This document shows positions 11,984 through 23,077 of a stretch of DNA of 64,000 nt, in pieces. How positions within the stretch are numbered: the first letter of the stretch is position 1; each line of letters begins with the position of its first letter. A program made the position numbers and the translations under genes. The notes under the pieces were generated by a model. It worked only from the letters and a program-made list of their open reading frames with translations. It was not told the origin of the DNA and searched no databases. Location of the stretch: the NCBI RefSeq assembly GCF_016545825.1, contig NC_052618.1, forward strand, positions 42,044,196 to 42,108,195. Reading direction: 5' to 3'. Source of the DNA: Eucalyptus grandis. Taxonomy: Eukaryota; Streptophyta; Magnoliopsida; Myrtales; Myrtaceae.

Positions 11984-12699
11984 GGAAAAACAATATTGAG
12001 ATCACATTTAAAATAATAGAATATATTACAACAAAACTAACGTCAGAGGAATAAGTAATGCTTGGGCATTTGTTACAGTAAAAATGATTTTAAAAGTAGT
12101 GCATTGATATATGGAGATTTCCGAAGCCTACCCACTTCCAAGAGCTTTCTTTCCTTTGTAAAACGTGTTTGGTAGAAAGAATATCCAATTTATTAATTAA
12201 ATAATCATGTTATCGTCAATGTTAACATATTTTAAAGTCTAAAAGTAAGTCTCTCTAGTCAATTCTTATGACGCTCTTAATCATATAATTAAATACTGCT
12301 TTGCTTGATCACTACGTCTTTTCCCCTTTATGACTCAAGTTCACGACACATATGGCACTTCCATCATGATGTTCACGGCTTCCTTTTATTGAACATAGAA
12401 TAATATTTGTACAATGTCGTAGTGGGGTGGGCGATTCTATATCTTGCATAAGCTTTATAGATCTAGTTGAAGATTCACACTTCCAACTAATGGATCGCTT
12501 ATGAAAAGAAAGAATTGGGAGAGATAGAAATCCACATAGCAGTAAGGTTCCTCCGCCACTCCTCCGCCACGAACTACCTTCATTCCGCCGCTTGGGTCTT
12601 TATCCACAGCCCATATCCGATCAAATTGATCAATGGGTTTAAAAAAAAAAAAAAAAAAAACCGAGAGGAACCCATATGCCAAACGACTAACATATTGAT

Positions 12700-13230
12700 C
12701 AGAATTAAGCCTAAAACGATATGCCCTAAAACCTTAACAACCAAAATTTCGCTGCTCGATAAACTTCCGATGATAATAATATGATAGATAATTTAAGGGG
12801 TTTTCTTCCTAATGGCAGTGTGACTATGCAAATCCATTATCGCATGGTGGGTCGCCCAATTTGGCTAGATTTTGAAATTCTGTTCCAAGCCACAGAAGAT
12901 CCGAATTTACCCGTACATAATTCAGTGAAAACATAAAAAAATTCCAAAATTTTCACTAATGCGGAGATTATAAACATGCTCTGATACCAATTGTAAAACT
13001 AAATTTAAATAAAACCTTATGATTCCAATCTACTATCCTCAAACAAATACATGCATAATTCGGGATCGATTTGCGGAAACATAAAGGTCGACATACCTCT
13101 AGTCATTTATGAAAATTTGCAAATGCGGAAAACTCTAAAACTTTGGACGGATCCACGAAACACGATCGATTTGCGGATACAGAAACACTAGATCTATACA
13201 TCATGTTCCACTAACCAATACCCCTCAAAG
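12700..13230 (-). mobile_element. Copia LTR end and leader remnant (unit 1)
   Basis: On the minus strand the sequence reads ACAATTGGTATCAGAGCATG at about 12980-13000. This is a textbook LTR end followed by a primer-binding site complementary to initiator tRNA-Met. LTR-like sequence is on the high-coordinate side and leader/gag-proximal sequence on the low side. Both are non-coding as they stand. A duplicate lies in unit 2. Confidence 0.6.
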
Positions 13231-13238
13231 TGATGGTG

Positions 13239-13352
13239 TTTTTTTTTTTTTTTTTTGGTAACTTGTAACCCCGTAGCCTAACAACAGTGGCTTGAAGAAC
13301 CGTGACTGGGATTGCAGTGACCCACCAGACAAAGATTTCACCGGTAGTTGAC
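13239..13352 (-). mobile_element. Short poly(A)-tailed retroposon-like insertion
   Basis: Compared with the empty site in unit 2 (near 14780, GATGGTGTGTTTTCTG), unit 1 has about 110 extra bases. They begin on the plus strand with a run of Ts and end before ACGGTGTTTTCTG, so GGTGTTTT is repeated on both sides. A T-run plus a flanking direct repeat suggests a minus-strand, 5'-truncated SINE or LINE tail. I see no clear Pol III box. Confidence 0.5.
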
Positions 13353-14219
13353 GGTGTTTTCTGTAAAAATAGGGCTTGAATTAGACGATTTGACGTTTTA
13401 TTCCGTTTCTTACGTTACCGACGCCTTTCATCAAAACCGTTATGGTAAAATATTAACAGACAAATATCACGTAATAAACGCGGGTAATAAATTGGGCAAT
13501 AAATCGGAATTAATTGGAAATACGATATTAAGATCATATTTAAAATAATAGAATATATTACAATAGAATTAACATCGGAGGAATAAGTAATGCTTGGGCA
13601 TTTGTTATAGTAAAAATGATTTTAAATTTAGTGCATTGATATATAGAGATTTCCGAGGCCTATCCACTTCCAAGAGCTTTCTTTCTTGTGTAAAACGTGT
13701 TTAGCAGAAAGAATATTTGATGTATTAATTAAATCATCATGTCATCTTCAATATTAAAATATTTTAAAGTCTAAAAGTAAGTCTCCCTAGTCAATTCTTA
13801 TGACGCTCCTAATCATATAATTAAACACCGCTTTGCTTGATCACCATGTATTTTCCCCTTTTTGACTCAAGTCCACGACACATATGGCACTTCCATCGTG
13901 ATGTTCACGGCTTCCTTTTATTGAACATAGAATAATGTTTGTACAATGTCGTAGTGGGGTGGGCGATTCTATATCTCACATAAGCTTTATAGATCCGGTT
14001 GAAGATTCACGCTTCCAACTAATGGATCACTTATGAAAAGAAAGAATTGGGGGAGATAGAAATCCACACAACAGTAAGGTTCTTCCGCCACTCCTCCGCT
14101 GCGAACTGCCTTCATTCCGCCGCTTGGGTCTTCTTCCACAGCCCATATCAGATCAAATTGATTAATGGGTTTCGAAAAAAATACTGAGACGAACTTATAG
14201 TTTCAAGATCTGACAAAAA

Positions 14220-14775
14220 TGACTAACATATTGATAAGAATTAAGCCTAAAATGATCTGCCTTAAAACCTTAACAACCAAAATTTCACCGCTCGATAAAC
14301 TTCCGATGATTAGTAATATGACAAATAATTTAAGGGGTTTTCTTCCTAATGGTAGTGTGACTATGCAGATCCATTATCGCGTGGTGGGTCGCCTGAATTT
14401 GGCCAGATTTTGAAATTCTATTCCAAGCCACAGAAGATCTGAATTTTACCCATACATAATTTAGTGAAAACATACAAAAATTCCAAAATTTTCACTAATG
14501 CAGAGATTATAAACATGCTCTGATACCAATTGTAAAATTAAATTTTAAATAAAACCTGATGATCCCAATCTATTATTCTCAAACAAATATGTGCATAATT
14601 TGAGGTTGATTTGCGGAAACGTAAAGATCGACATACCTCTAGTCATTTATGAAAATTTGCAAATGCGGAAAACCCTAAAACCTTCGACGGATCCACGAAA
14701 CATGATCGATTTGCGGATATGGAAACACCATATCTATACATCCTATTCCACTAACCAATACATCTCAAACATGAT
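14220..14775 (-). mobile_element. Copia LTR end and leader remnant (unit 2)
   Basis: This is the tandem copy of the remnant in unit 1, with the same minus-strand ACAATTGGTATCAGAGCATG at about 14515-14535. It was duplicated with the surrounding unit rather than by a separate insertion. Confidence 0.6.
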
Positions 14776-14984
14776 GGTGTGTTTTCTGTAGTGATGGGGT
14801 TTGAATTAGACGACCTGATGTTTTATTCCGTTTCTTACGTTATCGATGTCTTCCATCAAAACCATTATGGTAAAATATTAACATGCAAATATCACGTAAT
14901 AAACGCGGGTAATAAATTGGGTAATAAATCGGAATTAATTGGAAATACAATATTGGGATCACATTTAAAATAATAGAATATATT

Positions 14985-15812
14985 ACAACAGAACTAACGT
15001 CGGAGGAATAAGTAATGCTTGGGCATTTGTTATAGTAAAAATGATTTTAAATTTAGTGCATTGATATATGGAGATTTCCGAGGCCTATCCACTTCCAAGA
15101 GCTTTCTTTCTTGTGTAAAACGCGTTTGGCAGAAAGAATATCCAATGTATTAATTAAATCATCATGTTATCGTCAATGTTAAAATATTTTAAAGTCTAAA
15201 AGTAAGTCTCCCTAGTCAATTCTTATGATGCTCCTAATCATATAATTAAACACCGCTTTGCTTGATCACCATGTCTTTTCCCCTTTTTGACTCAAGTCCA
15301 CGACACATATGGCACTTCCATCGTGATGTTCACGGCTTCCTTTTATTGAACATAGAAAAATGTTTGTACAATGTCGGAGTGGGGTGGGCCATTCTATATC
15401 TTGCATAAGCTTTATAGATCCGGTTGAAGATTCACTCTTCCAATTAATGGATCACTTACGAAAAGAAAGAATTGGGGGAGATAGAAATCCACACAGCAGT
15501 AAGGTTCTCGGTCAAGCTGGCCCACGTGCTAGACCCAGGGCAGGTTCTTCTAAGAAATTGATTTATATTTTTCATAATAAAAATAATTCAGGAAAATGAA
15601 ACTATTTTTTTCAAATAATAAAAGATACTTGACGAAAATTAATGAAATTTTTTTATTCAATTAAAAAATTTAAAAATCTACCAAAAAATTAAACAAATTA
15701 AAATACAATTATCTCTTCCCATAGTTTGGAAACAAAAAACAATTTGCACATAATGGTGTCCTTCTAATAATAACACACAAATTACACTGTAAGAGTATAG
15801 TTGATATATTCG
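14985..15812 (+). repeat. Receptor-cluster flank module, direct copy
   Basis: This module recurs, diverged, at 17870-18136 plus 21248-21800 (+), 26690-26960 (+) and 38345-39005 (-), and inside the tandem units. Shared landmarks include GACACATATGGCACTTCCAT-like sequence, GCTTCCAA-TAATGG-TCA, GGAGATAGAAATCC and, here and at 21.45 kb, GCTGGCCCAC. It is non-coding. Confidence 0.75.
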
Positions 15813-16833
15813 ATGTCTTTGGTGCCATGTCCCTCACCATGATCCAAATACTACAGTGTCGTCATTGTCCTCTTGTTCATGTGGGGCACATCAATATGGA
15901 GTCAATTCTTACAAAAACTAATCATGCCCTATGACAACAACTTCTAAATTTTTGTAGACAATGTGGACTCCAATAAAACTATAGATGTTGGTGGGTCAGT
16001 AAATCATGAGTCATGATGGAAAAAATCGAAAAGCTAGTGGCTCTGCACTTCATCATTTTGTAACGTTGATATTATCTTCACCAACTCTATTGATTTATTT
16101 GGACTAATCTGTTCCTAGGTATGTCTCCTTCCATTGGTAAATCTAGCAAAAGGCTGTGGGGTGTTCTTATTTTACGAAGCAAAGACACATGGGTTTCTGG
16201 CCACTTCTTGTTGAGGGCGCCATCTCCATGGGGGTGAAACCATCATATCAAATCAACTAGTGCATGCGACATGTATATTTCGGGACAACTCATCACCATC
16301 GCCAATATTTGTTCCACTTGGACCTCTTCACACAGCCCCCAATTTTCGTAATAACCGAACAAGGAGAGTTTCAAGCCCCTCTAACTTGAACCTAGCGTCC
16401 TTCATGGGCATTGCTGCCAGTGTTACTTGCGTGGCACATATTTCATTGATGTTCTCTTATTTACGCAGTCAATGGACAGTCAGTAACCCTTTTAATTAAT
16501 ATATTTGAATGGCATGTACCGGAACCTATCTTTCAGGCAAATTTCAGCCGGGAATTTCTATAATACTCATGCACATGAATTTCATGGTATCAATGTTTGC
16601 TATATGTCTTGTAACGTATTAAATTGAAAATATCAAGGTAATTTACGTGCAATCCATATAGTCTTTACATTCCAAATTCGACTTTAATTAGCGTTGTGCA
16701 TCCAATAATGATTTGAATTCATTTTTTAAAGTTACTTATTCTATAATAGTACTTTCTTTCCATAATTGAAGTTTTATTCTTTCTTTTTTCCCATGCACAC
16801 GGCGTGCGCTGTTTTGTTATGAGTATAAAAAAA
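15813..16833. other. Intergenic stretch
   Basis: Positions 15813-15875 still resemble 21724-21785. The remainder has no recognised gene; the open stretch at 16260-16499 lacks protein-like features. Confidence 0.4.
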
Positions 16834-17417
16834 GGGAAAAATGAAAATGATACCTTAATTATAATTTAATATGTAATGTCATCCCAAAAATTTAATTTGT
16901 TCAATACAGTTCATTCTGGACTTTTGATTTATTTAGTGTCGTCCCTAAACTGTTGGTGAATGTACAATGTAATTTTTTTTTTTTTTTTGGGTTCAAATGA
17001 CAAAATGGACAATATTTGATGATGTGTTATCATATATTGAGTTGCATTTTTTTTTAAATGATTAGTCATAATTGTTTCCATCTACTTTAGGAAAGAAGAA
17101 AAAAATTAGGACGTTAACATGTCCATCCTTATTTCACAACATCGACTATTGTATTCTGATTCGATATGAATATCTTACTTGGTAATACACATGTAACTTT
17201 TTTTTATTATCCACCGTTCAAACTTAACAGATTGAGATCACATTAGCAGATTTGTTAACTTGAATTGATGGAAGTAAGACATGGAACAATTTTATGTAGT
17301 TTAGAAACTAGATTGAACATTTAATAATAGTTCAAGGACCATACTAAACAAATTAAAAATCCAGGTACTAGAGTGCATATTGGATTAAAATCCATAGATT
17401 ATTTATGTCATTTCTCC
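16834..17417. mobile_element. Mutator-like MITE with long inverted repeats
   Basis: The left end GGGAAAAATGAAAATGATACC pairs with the right end, GGAGAAATGACATAAATAA in reverse complement. Sequence further in is also inversely similar (AATTTGTTCAATAC-GTTC against AATTTGTTTAGTATGGTCC). Flanks TAAAAAAA and TAAAGAAA resemble a target duplication but are low-complexity. Non-coding. Confidence 0.6.
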
Positions 17418-17429
17418 TAAAGAAATTTC

Positions 17430-17580
17430 TCTCAAGCTATCTATGGGGTTCCCTGTGTTTTCTTACACAAGCTTCATGTATTGTAAAATACATGTGAAAA
17501 ACAGTTACTCACTAACATATGTTCTAGATGGCATTAGGCCTAGCATGACTACAGGATTGCTTCCCCGACCATCACGTACA
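17430..17580 (+). repeat. Flank block X, partner inverted at 43018-43172
   Basis: It reads, with few mismatches, as the reverse complement of 43018-43172. Landmarks are CCTGTGTTTTCTTACACAAG and CAGGATTGCTTCCCC. This is the clearest evidence that part of the cluster was duplicated in inverted orientation. Confidence 0.8.
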
Positions 17581-17869
17581 AAGAGATGATATGCGCAATA
17601 ATAAGAACAACTTACATTTTGTTTTCGAGTTTCTAAAGTAAATATATGTTGATAGAAACTTTGTACATTGGAGATACAATAAGTTTTGGTTAAGTTGTTG
17701 AAATCTTTAAAGTTAATAAGTTATAAACAAACAAGACTTTGAAGTCTCGTTGTCTTTGATGGCTTGACCGAATGGGTTGTGACGGACATGACTTAGAAAT
17801 TTTTAATCTTGCTTTAGGATTTGGAAAAGATTTAGTGCCTTCTCGTTGGTATTAGTTAAATTATCGTGT

Positions 17870-18136
17870 AGCTGTCAATGTTAAAATATTTTAAGTCTAA
17901 AAGTAAGTCTCCCCAGTCAATTCAACACATTTAATTCAACACATTTAATCAAAATATTTGTGATGCTCCTAACCATTTAATTAAACACATATTGCACTTC
18001 GATCGATAAAATAGAACGTGCGAATAACTTTGCTTGATCACGACGTTAATCCCTTCCCTTTTTGACTAAAGTCCATGACACATATCGCACTTTGATCATG
18101 ATGTTTCACTGAACACTAAATAACCTATGTACAATG
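17870..18136 (+). repeat. Receptor-cluster flank module, left half (split by solo LTR)
   Basis: Similar to about 15185-15350 and, inverted, to 38650-38830. It is interrupted at 18136 by the solo LTR and resumes at 21248. Confidence 0.7.
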
Positions 18137-19885
18137 TGTGACATCCTGAATTTTACAGTTCTACTTTCAATTAAATTAATCGGGCCTTTCATCGACGCGC
18201 CTATAGTGTTATTCTTAGAGCCGATCACTCGTGAGATAACTAGATTATCTGAGGAAGTTATTAAGAGATTCTAATGCAATAGACCTGAGCATTCGATTAG
18301 GAATCAACTACTCAACCGTGCTCATCTGCAAAGATCATTTTGGCACGGTAAAATCGATTAAAAATCAGAGATAGGTCGGTTTGACTGAGATGTGTGGCTA
18401 AACGTGGGTGATTCCACTAAATTACAAAATTCTCGTCGACCGGCACTAGATTGATTTTTCTATTGTTTTGGTATGTTGTGTCCGCATTTTAATCCTCGAG
18501 ATCTTCACGACAACCGAGAATAGCCAATGTGTTGAAGGGGTTCATTGTGGCTCGAAGAAAATCGACCACGAGTCATTTGCACTAAAAATTTCTGAAAGCT
18601 ACCCAGTAGCCTAAGTCACGCTAAAAACGCGCTAGAGTGAAATTAACTGCGAATTTGAATCCGAATTTAGAAATTGAAAGTTCTGTCATGTCATAAATCA
18701 TTTTAGGAACGTCGACTCGGTCTTCAAAGATTTTTCTGCAAACCGAGACTTTTTGGGAAAAAGTTGTCATAGAGTCGCTTTTGTACAGAAATGTCAAAAA
18801 CCGTTTTTGATCGCGCAATTGGGATGCAAGTAAGATCAATTGGTGAGGAAAAATACCAATTGGATCGATGAGGTGTTGGTTGAATTTATAGAGGCTGATT
18901 GATGTTGATTTAAGAAGGATTGGTGTCCAATTGAAGCAAGATCAATGCAAATTCGTATGCCCCCATGGACACCACTTGTGGACCAATTCAAAAGGCTTAT
19001 AGAAGGGTGTGAATGGTTGGGAATGGCTGAGGATTCCAGCTGTGTTGGTGGGGACCTCCATGGGAGACAGAGATGAGATAGAAGGCCAAGTAGGCCCCAC
19101 TTGCTCCCTCATCCCCCTTCCCTAGCAGTCGGTCGATAGCCCCCCTTCCCCCTCCTTTCCTTGCTATTCAACACCCCGACAAGCCGAAGGAGTCGTCAAA
19201 GCCGACCATCCCGCCTCGCCACCCCCGCCTCGCATGTGCGCTTGGCCGCCTCACCTTGCCGCACCGTTGTCCCCCCCATTTGCCTGACACCTTTCCGCCT
19301 CAGCCACGATCCCAGGAGCTACTTCGACCAACTCAGGCCGCCGCGCGCCGCCTCCAACTACTGTCAAAGCCCAGAGCTGCCCGTCCGAACCGCTGAAGCC
19401 CCCCGCTTGTTCGCTGCCAGCCTTTGCTCACTCAATTGGCCCTGGATCAGCTATCTCTCAGCCCTGAACGGAGAGAGCAAATCGGTGGGTTTCCAGCAAA
19501 GATTTTGGCTCGTTTTGGAGGTGTTCCCGACCCGAAGGCCGGTCCCCCTTTGGAGTTTCTCGTTCCCGCGGCGTCCCCATCGATTCGATTCGAGCGGATC
19601 ATGGATCAAGTGAGTTTAACTCACTAATTCTCGCTTAGTAGGTTAATGAAGCTTAAGGGTTGTTTAGTTTAGACTAAAATTGGTTTAGTGGATAATTAGA
19701 ACGGTTTAGTAAATTAGTTAATTACCGATGCATGTTAGGTGGTTAGTTTTGTGTAATTAGCAAGTAGATAGGCTCTAATATTTATTTAACGAGTCTTGGA
19801 ATTTTTCTGTGCCCGTTCGGCATATAATTAGGCTTTACGAGCCTAAGTAAGCATTTTTGGTAATTATTGGTATTATTTAATTAAT

Positions 19886-19920
19886 TTCCTTAATTAATTA
19901 ATTAATTAATTAATTAATTT
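19886..19920. repeat. (TTAA)n microsatellite
   Basis: A run of about eight AATT/TTAA units inside the solo LTR. Confidence 0.85.
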
Positions 19921-20388
19921 CCGTAGATTTAGACCGGGATAGCCGGTGATCAGAATTTTATGCTAATTGAGGTGGTGTGATATGTTTATTTAATTGAGCT
20001 TTAATTTGTGTTGATTGTGTATGATTTGTGATTTTAAGAATTTATTCCTAAATTTATTTAATTTCAGTAATTAATTGGGAAATTACCAGGCGTCGGTCTA
20101 CAACGCCAAAAATCTATTTTGGGACTGCTGAAAATGGTGGGATGTTTAAAAGTGGAAATGTCATATTTTGGCTAAAGCCGACCGTGTACCCACACATGAT
20201 CATTTTTATTGGGTACCCTTAACCCGGGGAAAATAGGCCAAGATAATGTGTTAATTGAGGAATCAAGTTGAGAAGTGTAATATTCTTGGCCGTGGGTGAA
20301 TAATCGTATAATGTCGTGGGTTAGATCAAGAAAACTTCCGAAGTACGGTTGTATCCATTGGATTGTAATTTACCACCTAATAATCTAG

Positions 20389-20616
20389 GTTGTGCTTGCT
20401 GAGCTATAATTCATCATTACCACCGAACTTGGAATCGGTTGTGCTCGCTGAATCGTAATTCAGCATTACTACTGAATTTGGAATCGGTTGTGCTCGCTGA
20501 GCCGTAATTCAGCATTAATTGAGGAAAATTTAGTAAGCCGTGCCCGCTGAGCCGTAAGTCAGCATTACTACCGAAGTTTTAGTAGGCCGTGTTCGCTGAG
20601 CTGTAATTTAGCGTTG
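20389..20616 (+). repeat. Tandem repeat, about 4-5 diverged copies of about 60 bp
   Basis: Each copy contains GTGCTCGCTGAGCCGTAATT-like sequence followed by CAGCATTACTACCGAA. Copies start near 20389, 20447, 20485, 20543 and 20588, with variable spacers. It lies within the solo LTR and may be a structural or regulatory feature of that LTR family. Confidence 0.8.
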
Positions 20617-21247
20617 AGGTTGAGTAATTGAGATGATCGGGAAAAGGTCTCGTTGACATGTAATCGACTGAGTCAATTGATCGATGATTCGTTATGAATT
20701 CTTGATTTGATGTGATGACGTGATCCAATGATTGTATGAATTAGACTGACTTGCAGGAAGAGACTGAGGCCAAGGTAAGTCATCCGACCTATGTTCGTGC
20801 TTAGGCAGCTCCAGGGGCGTATTTTCTTCCTAGTCGGGTTTTAGGGGGTTGAACTTGCTGAGACATTCTCACTGGTTATTGTATAACCATTTTCAGGTCC
20901 TTAGATGGTGTTGATGGAGGACCAGAAGTCCCAGAGTTTGGGAAGGTGGAGACCAAAGAATTGGCGAACATGTCTGACTAGAGGGTCATAGGATAGTTCC
21001 CTTTTTGTTAAGCTGATATTTTTGTAAACAGCATGGCATTGTATATAAACCTATATGTTTATAAAAAGGCTTGTTTTGATCTGAAAAATTGAGGCCATAC
21101 TTTCCTATCCGATTGTGTTATTGTCTGGGGATTGTTTATCTGCTTCCGCATGCGTATTAAAACGAAATGGTCGGCGATGTGTCCTGGGATGTTGCTATTA
21201 TTTGACCGTAGAGGATGGGCACACGCTTGGAGGATCGGAGCGTGACA

Positions 21248-21800
21248 AAATGTATGTCTTATAATATGCTTATAAACTTAAAATTCACGGTAATTATGAT
21301 TTAGCCATATGAACATCCTCACTGAAACTGTCGTTGTAGGGTGGGCAATTCTATCTGGTTGAAGATTCGCGCTTCCAACTTATGAATCATTTATGAAAAG
21401 AAAGTATTGGTGGAGATAGAAATCCGCACGGTAGTCGACTTGGACACTAGGTCATGCTGGCCCACATGCCAGACCCGGGCAGGTTTTTCTTAGAAATTGA
21501 TTTATATTTTTTTGAATAAAAATAATTAAAAAAAATGAAGCTATTTTTTTGTCAAATAATAAAAAAGATACTTGAAGAAATTTAAGGAAAAACTCTAATT
21601 CAATTAAACCAATTAAAATAAAAACAGCTCTTCACATAACTTGAAAAAAACGAATTGCACATAATGGTGTCCTTGTAACTCCAACACACAAATTACATCA
21701 CAAGAGAATGTTTGATAAATTCAGTGTCTATGGAGCCGTGTCCCTCACCATAATTCAAATGATATAATGTTGCTGTTGTCCTCATTCTTCAACACTACTC
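21248..21800 (+). repeat. Receptor-cluster flank module, right half
   Basis: It continues the module interrupted at 18136. Positions 21335-21560 match 15395-15620 (GAAGATTCGCGCTTCCAA; GGAGATAGAAATCC; GCTGGCCCAC; AGAAATTGATTTATATTTTT) and 21640-21785 match 15735-15875. Confidence 0.75.
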
Positions 21801-22829
21801 TCTTTCTTTCCATTTGATGACAGAAAATTAGCTCTGTTGATGAGCTATGCTAACATGGGCTAGCAATCTCTAAAAAGAGTTAGCAACTTAAAGGGATAGC
21901 TAATCAGAGCAAATAAATTTTAATAACTAAATAAAAAATTAAGTAAATTAGAAAAGAACGATTAAACGTTGGCAACTCAAATGAAAATTCATAATTTAAT
22001 GGACAAAAGTTGGTAAATTACTCTAATTTAGATAAAAAATTTCATGTAATAGTTAGTAAAATTGAAACGTTAGTAAGCTATGCAAACAAAAGTTGGTAAG
22101 TTAGTACACAAATTGGTAATTTGCCAACTGTAAAAAATTGATGATTTCAGAAAATTCTTGATAAATTACCAAAATGTTACGTGGAGAAAAAAGTCACAAG
22201 TTATTCTTTTTTGCCAACAGTTTTTTTCAAAGTTATCATTGTCAAAAAGCCTCTCGTTGCCATTTTAATTGAGGAAAATTGAATGTAGATGTGAGAATAG
22301 TTACCTTGTCCAAAAGGCATATATGAGATCTAGTACATTAAATATCTAAGAGGTTCTTCCAACGTAACTTGGCCAAAAAATTAGGATCCATTCTGGAACA
22401 ATAAAATCGTTCATATGTGGCATGCAGAACAGTTTTTACAGAAACAATAATGGAAAAAAAAAGTAACTTTCCAATTTTCATGTAACGCAATAACTATTTG
22501 AATCAATTTCCTAATGCAAATTAATTTTGCTAAGGTTTTTTCCTTTTCATATAAAAGAACTTTTGCTTTTCTTTCTTTACAAAAAAAAAAAAAAAAAACT
22601 TTTGCTTTTCTTTTTAACATGAGTGTGCTATTTCACGAGTCATTCTATTTCACGGTAAATGTAGAGACCCAGCGGCATAGAGGTTCTCACCAAGTTTCTC
22701 CTCTGCATTTATATCGTAGTATGGATTACTTATCTAGAGTTGCTTAGATAAATTAAAGAAGACAATAGCCAGACTAAGAGTTACGTGGTGCCGTCTGAAT
22801 CCCTCTTTCTTCGTTTTTGTTTGTTGTCC
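21801..22829. other. AT-rich upstream region of the receptor gene
   Basis: No ORF of note. There are A and T tracts, including (A)18 at about 22580-22598, and repeated TTGGTAA/AGTTGGTAA words at 21960-22130. Confidence 0.4.
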
Positions 22830-23077
22830 TCCATTGACCCTTATTACAAAGATTAAATAAGATACATGTTTTGGGTTAATTTGAAAGATCAACCGTTGGG
22901 CCGGCGGGTCTTGGAAGGCATTGACTTGGAAACTTGGAGCCGTCCTTTAAGAAATCATGGTGGACATTGATTAGAAAATGACTGTATCAATATTATATAG
23001 TGGCTCTTTTCTTGGTGAATCAAAGACAATTATCCACTTGATTAAAGCAATACTTGTTCTCAGGTCCCAAAGAACCT
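22830..23077 (+). promoter_or_regulatory. Putative proximal promoter of the RLP gene
   Basis: Two W-box cores recognised by WRKY factors are present: TTGACC (22834-22839) and TTGACT (22921-22926). A TATA-like TTATATAG lies at about 22993-23000, 78-85 bp before the ATG, compatible with a short 5' leader. These short motifs also occur by chance. Pathogen- or elicitor-responsive control is an inference from the gene family. Confidence 0.35.

Larger units (their letters stand above)
11984..15511 (+). repeat. Tandem duplication, about 2.4 units of 1.43-1.53 kb
   Basis: Unit 1 (11984-13514), unit 2 (13515-14940) and partial unit 3 (14941-15511) align end to end at high identity, for example around TTTAAAATAATAGAATATATT at 12008, 13540 and 14966. 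Unit 1 is longer because of a short insertion near 13240-13352. Each full unit joins a receptor-cluster flank module to a copia LTR/leader remnant in minus orientation. The first unit is cut by the scaffold gap. There is no substantial ORF. Confidence 0.9.
18137..21247. mobile_element. Solo LTR, 3.1 kb, probably Ty3/gypsy (Tekay-like)
   Basis: It begins TGTGACATCC and ends GGATCGGAGCGTGACA, with TG...CA termini and TGTCAC-type inverted ends. The flanks CAATG and AAATG match 4/5. The interrupted flank module continues on both sides, and paralogues at 26.86 and 38.65 kb (inverted) show the site without it. There is no primer site, polypurine tract or protein domain, so a solo LTR from unequal recombination is the simplest reading. 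The length and TGTGAC ends suggest the Del/Tekay chromovirus group, but that is inference. It contains a GC-rich stretch (19140-19615) and a 60-bp tandem repeat. Confidence 0.7.

Noticed and set aside
12980..13000. tRNA-like TGGTATCAGAGC sequence
   Set aside because: It is a retrotransposon primer-binding site complementary to tRNA-Met, with no tRNA body around it. The same applies at 14525, 44278 and 61351.
19161..19613. 150-codon ORF in a GC-rich block
   Set aside because: It lies wholly within the solo LTR, is Pro/Arg/Ser-rich by composition and shows no domain.
20389..20616. Regularly spaced repeats considered as a CRISPR-like array
   Set aside because: Copies are diverged, lack constant repeats and unique spacers, and sit in a plant LTR.
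23054..23077. Upstream extension of the RLP frame to a TTG codon
   Set aside because: Plant nuclear genes start at ATG, and the ATG at 23078 directly begins the signal peptide.
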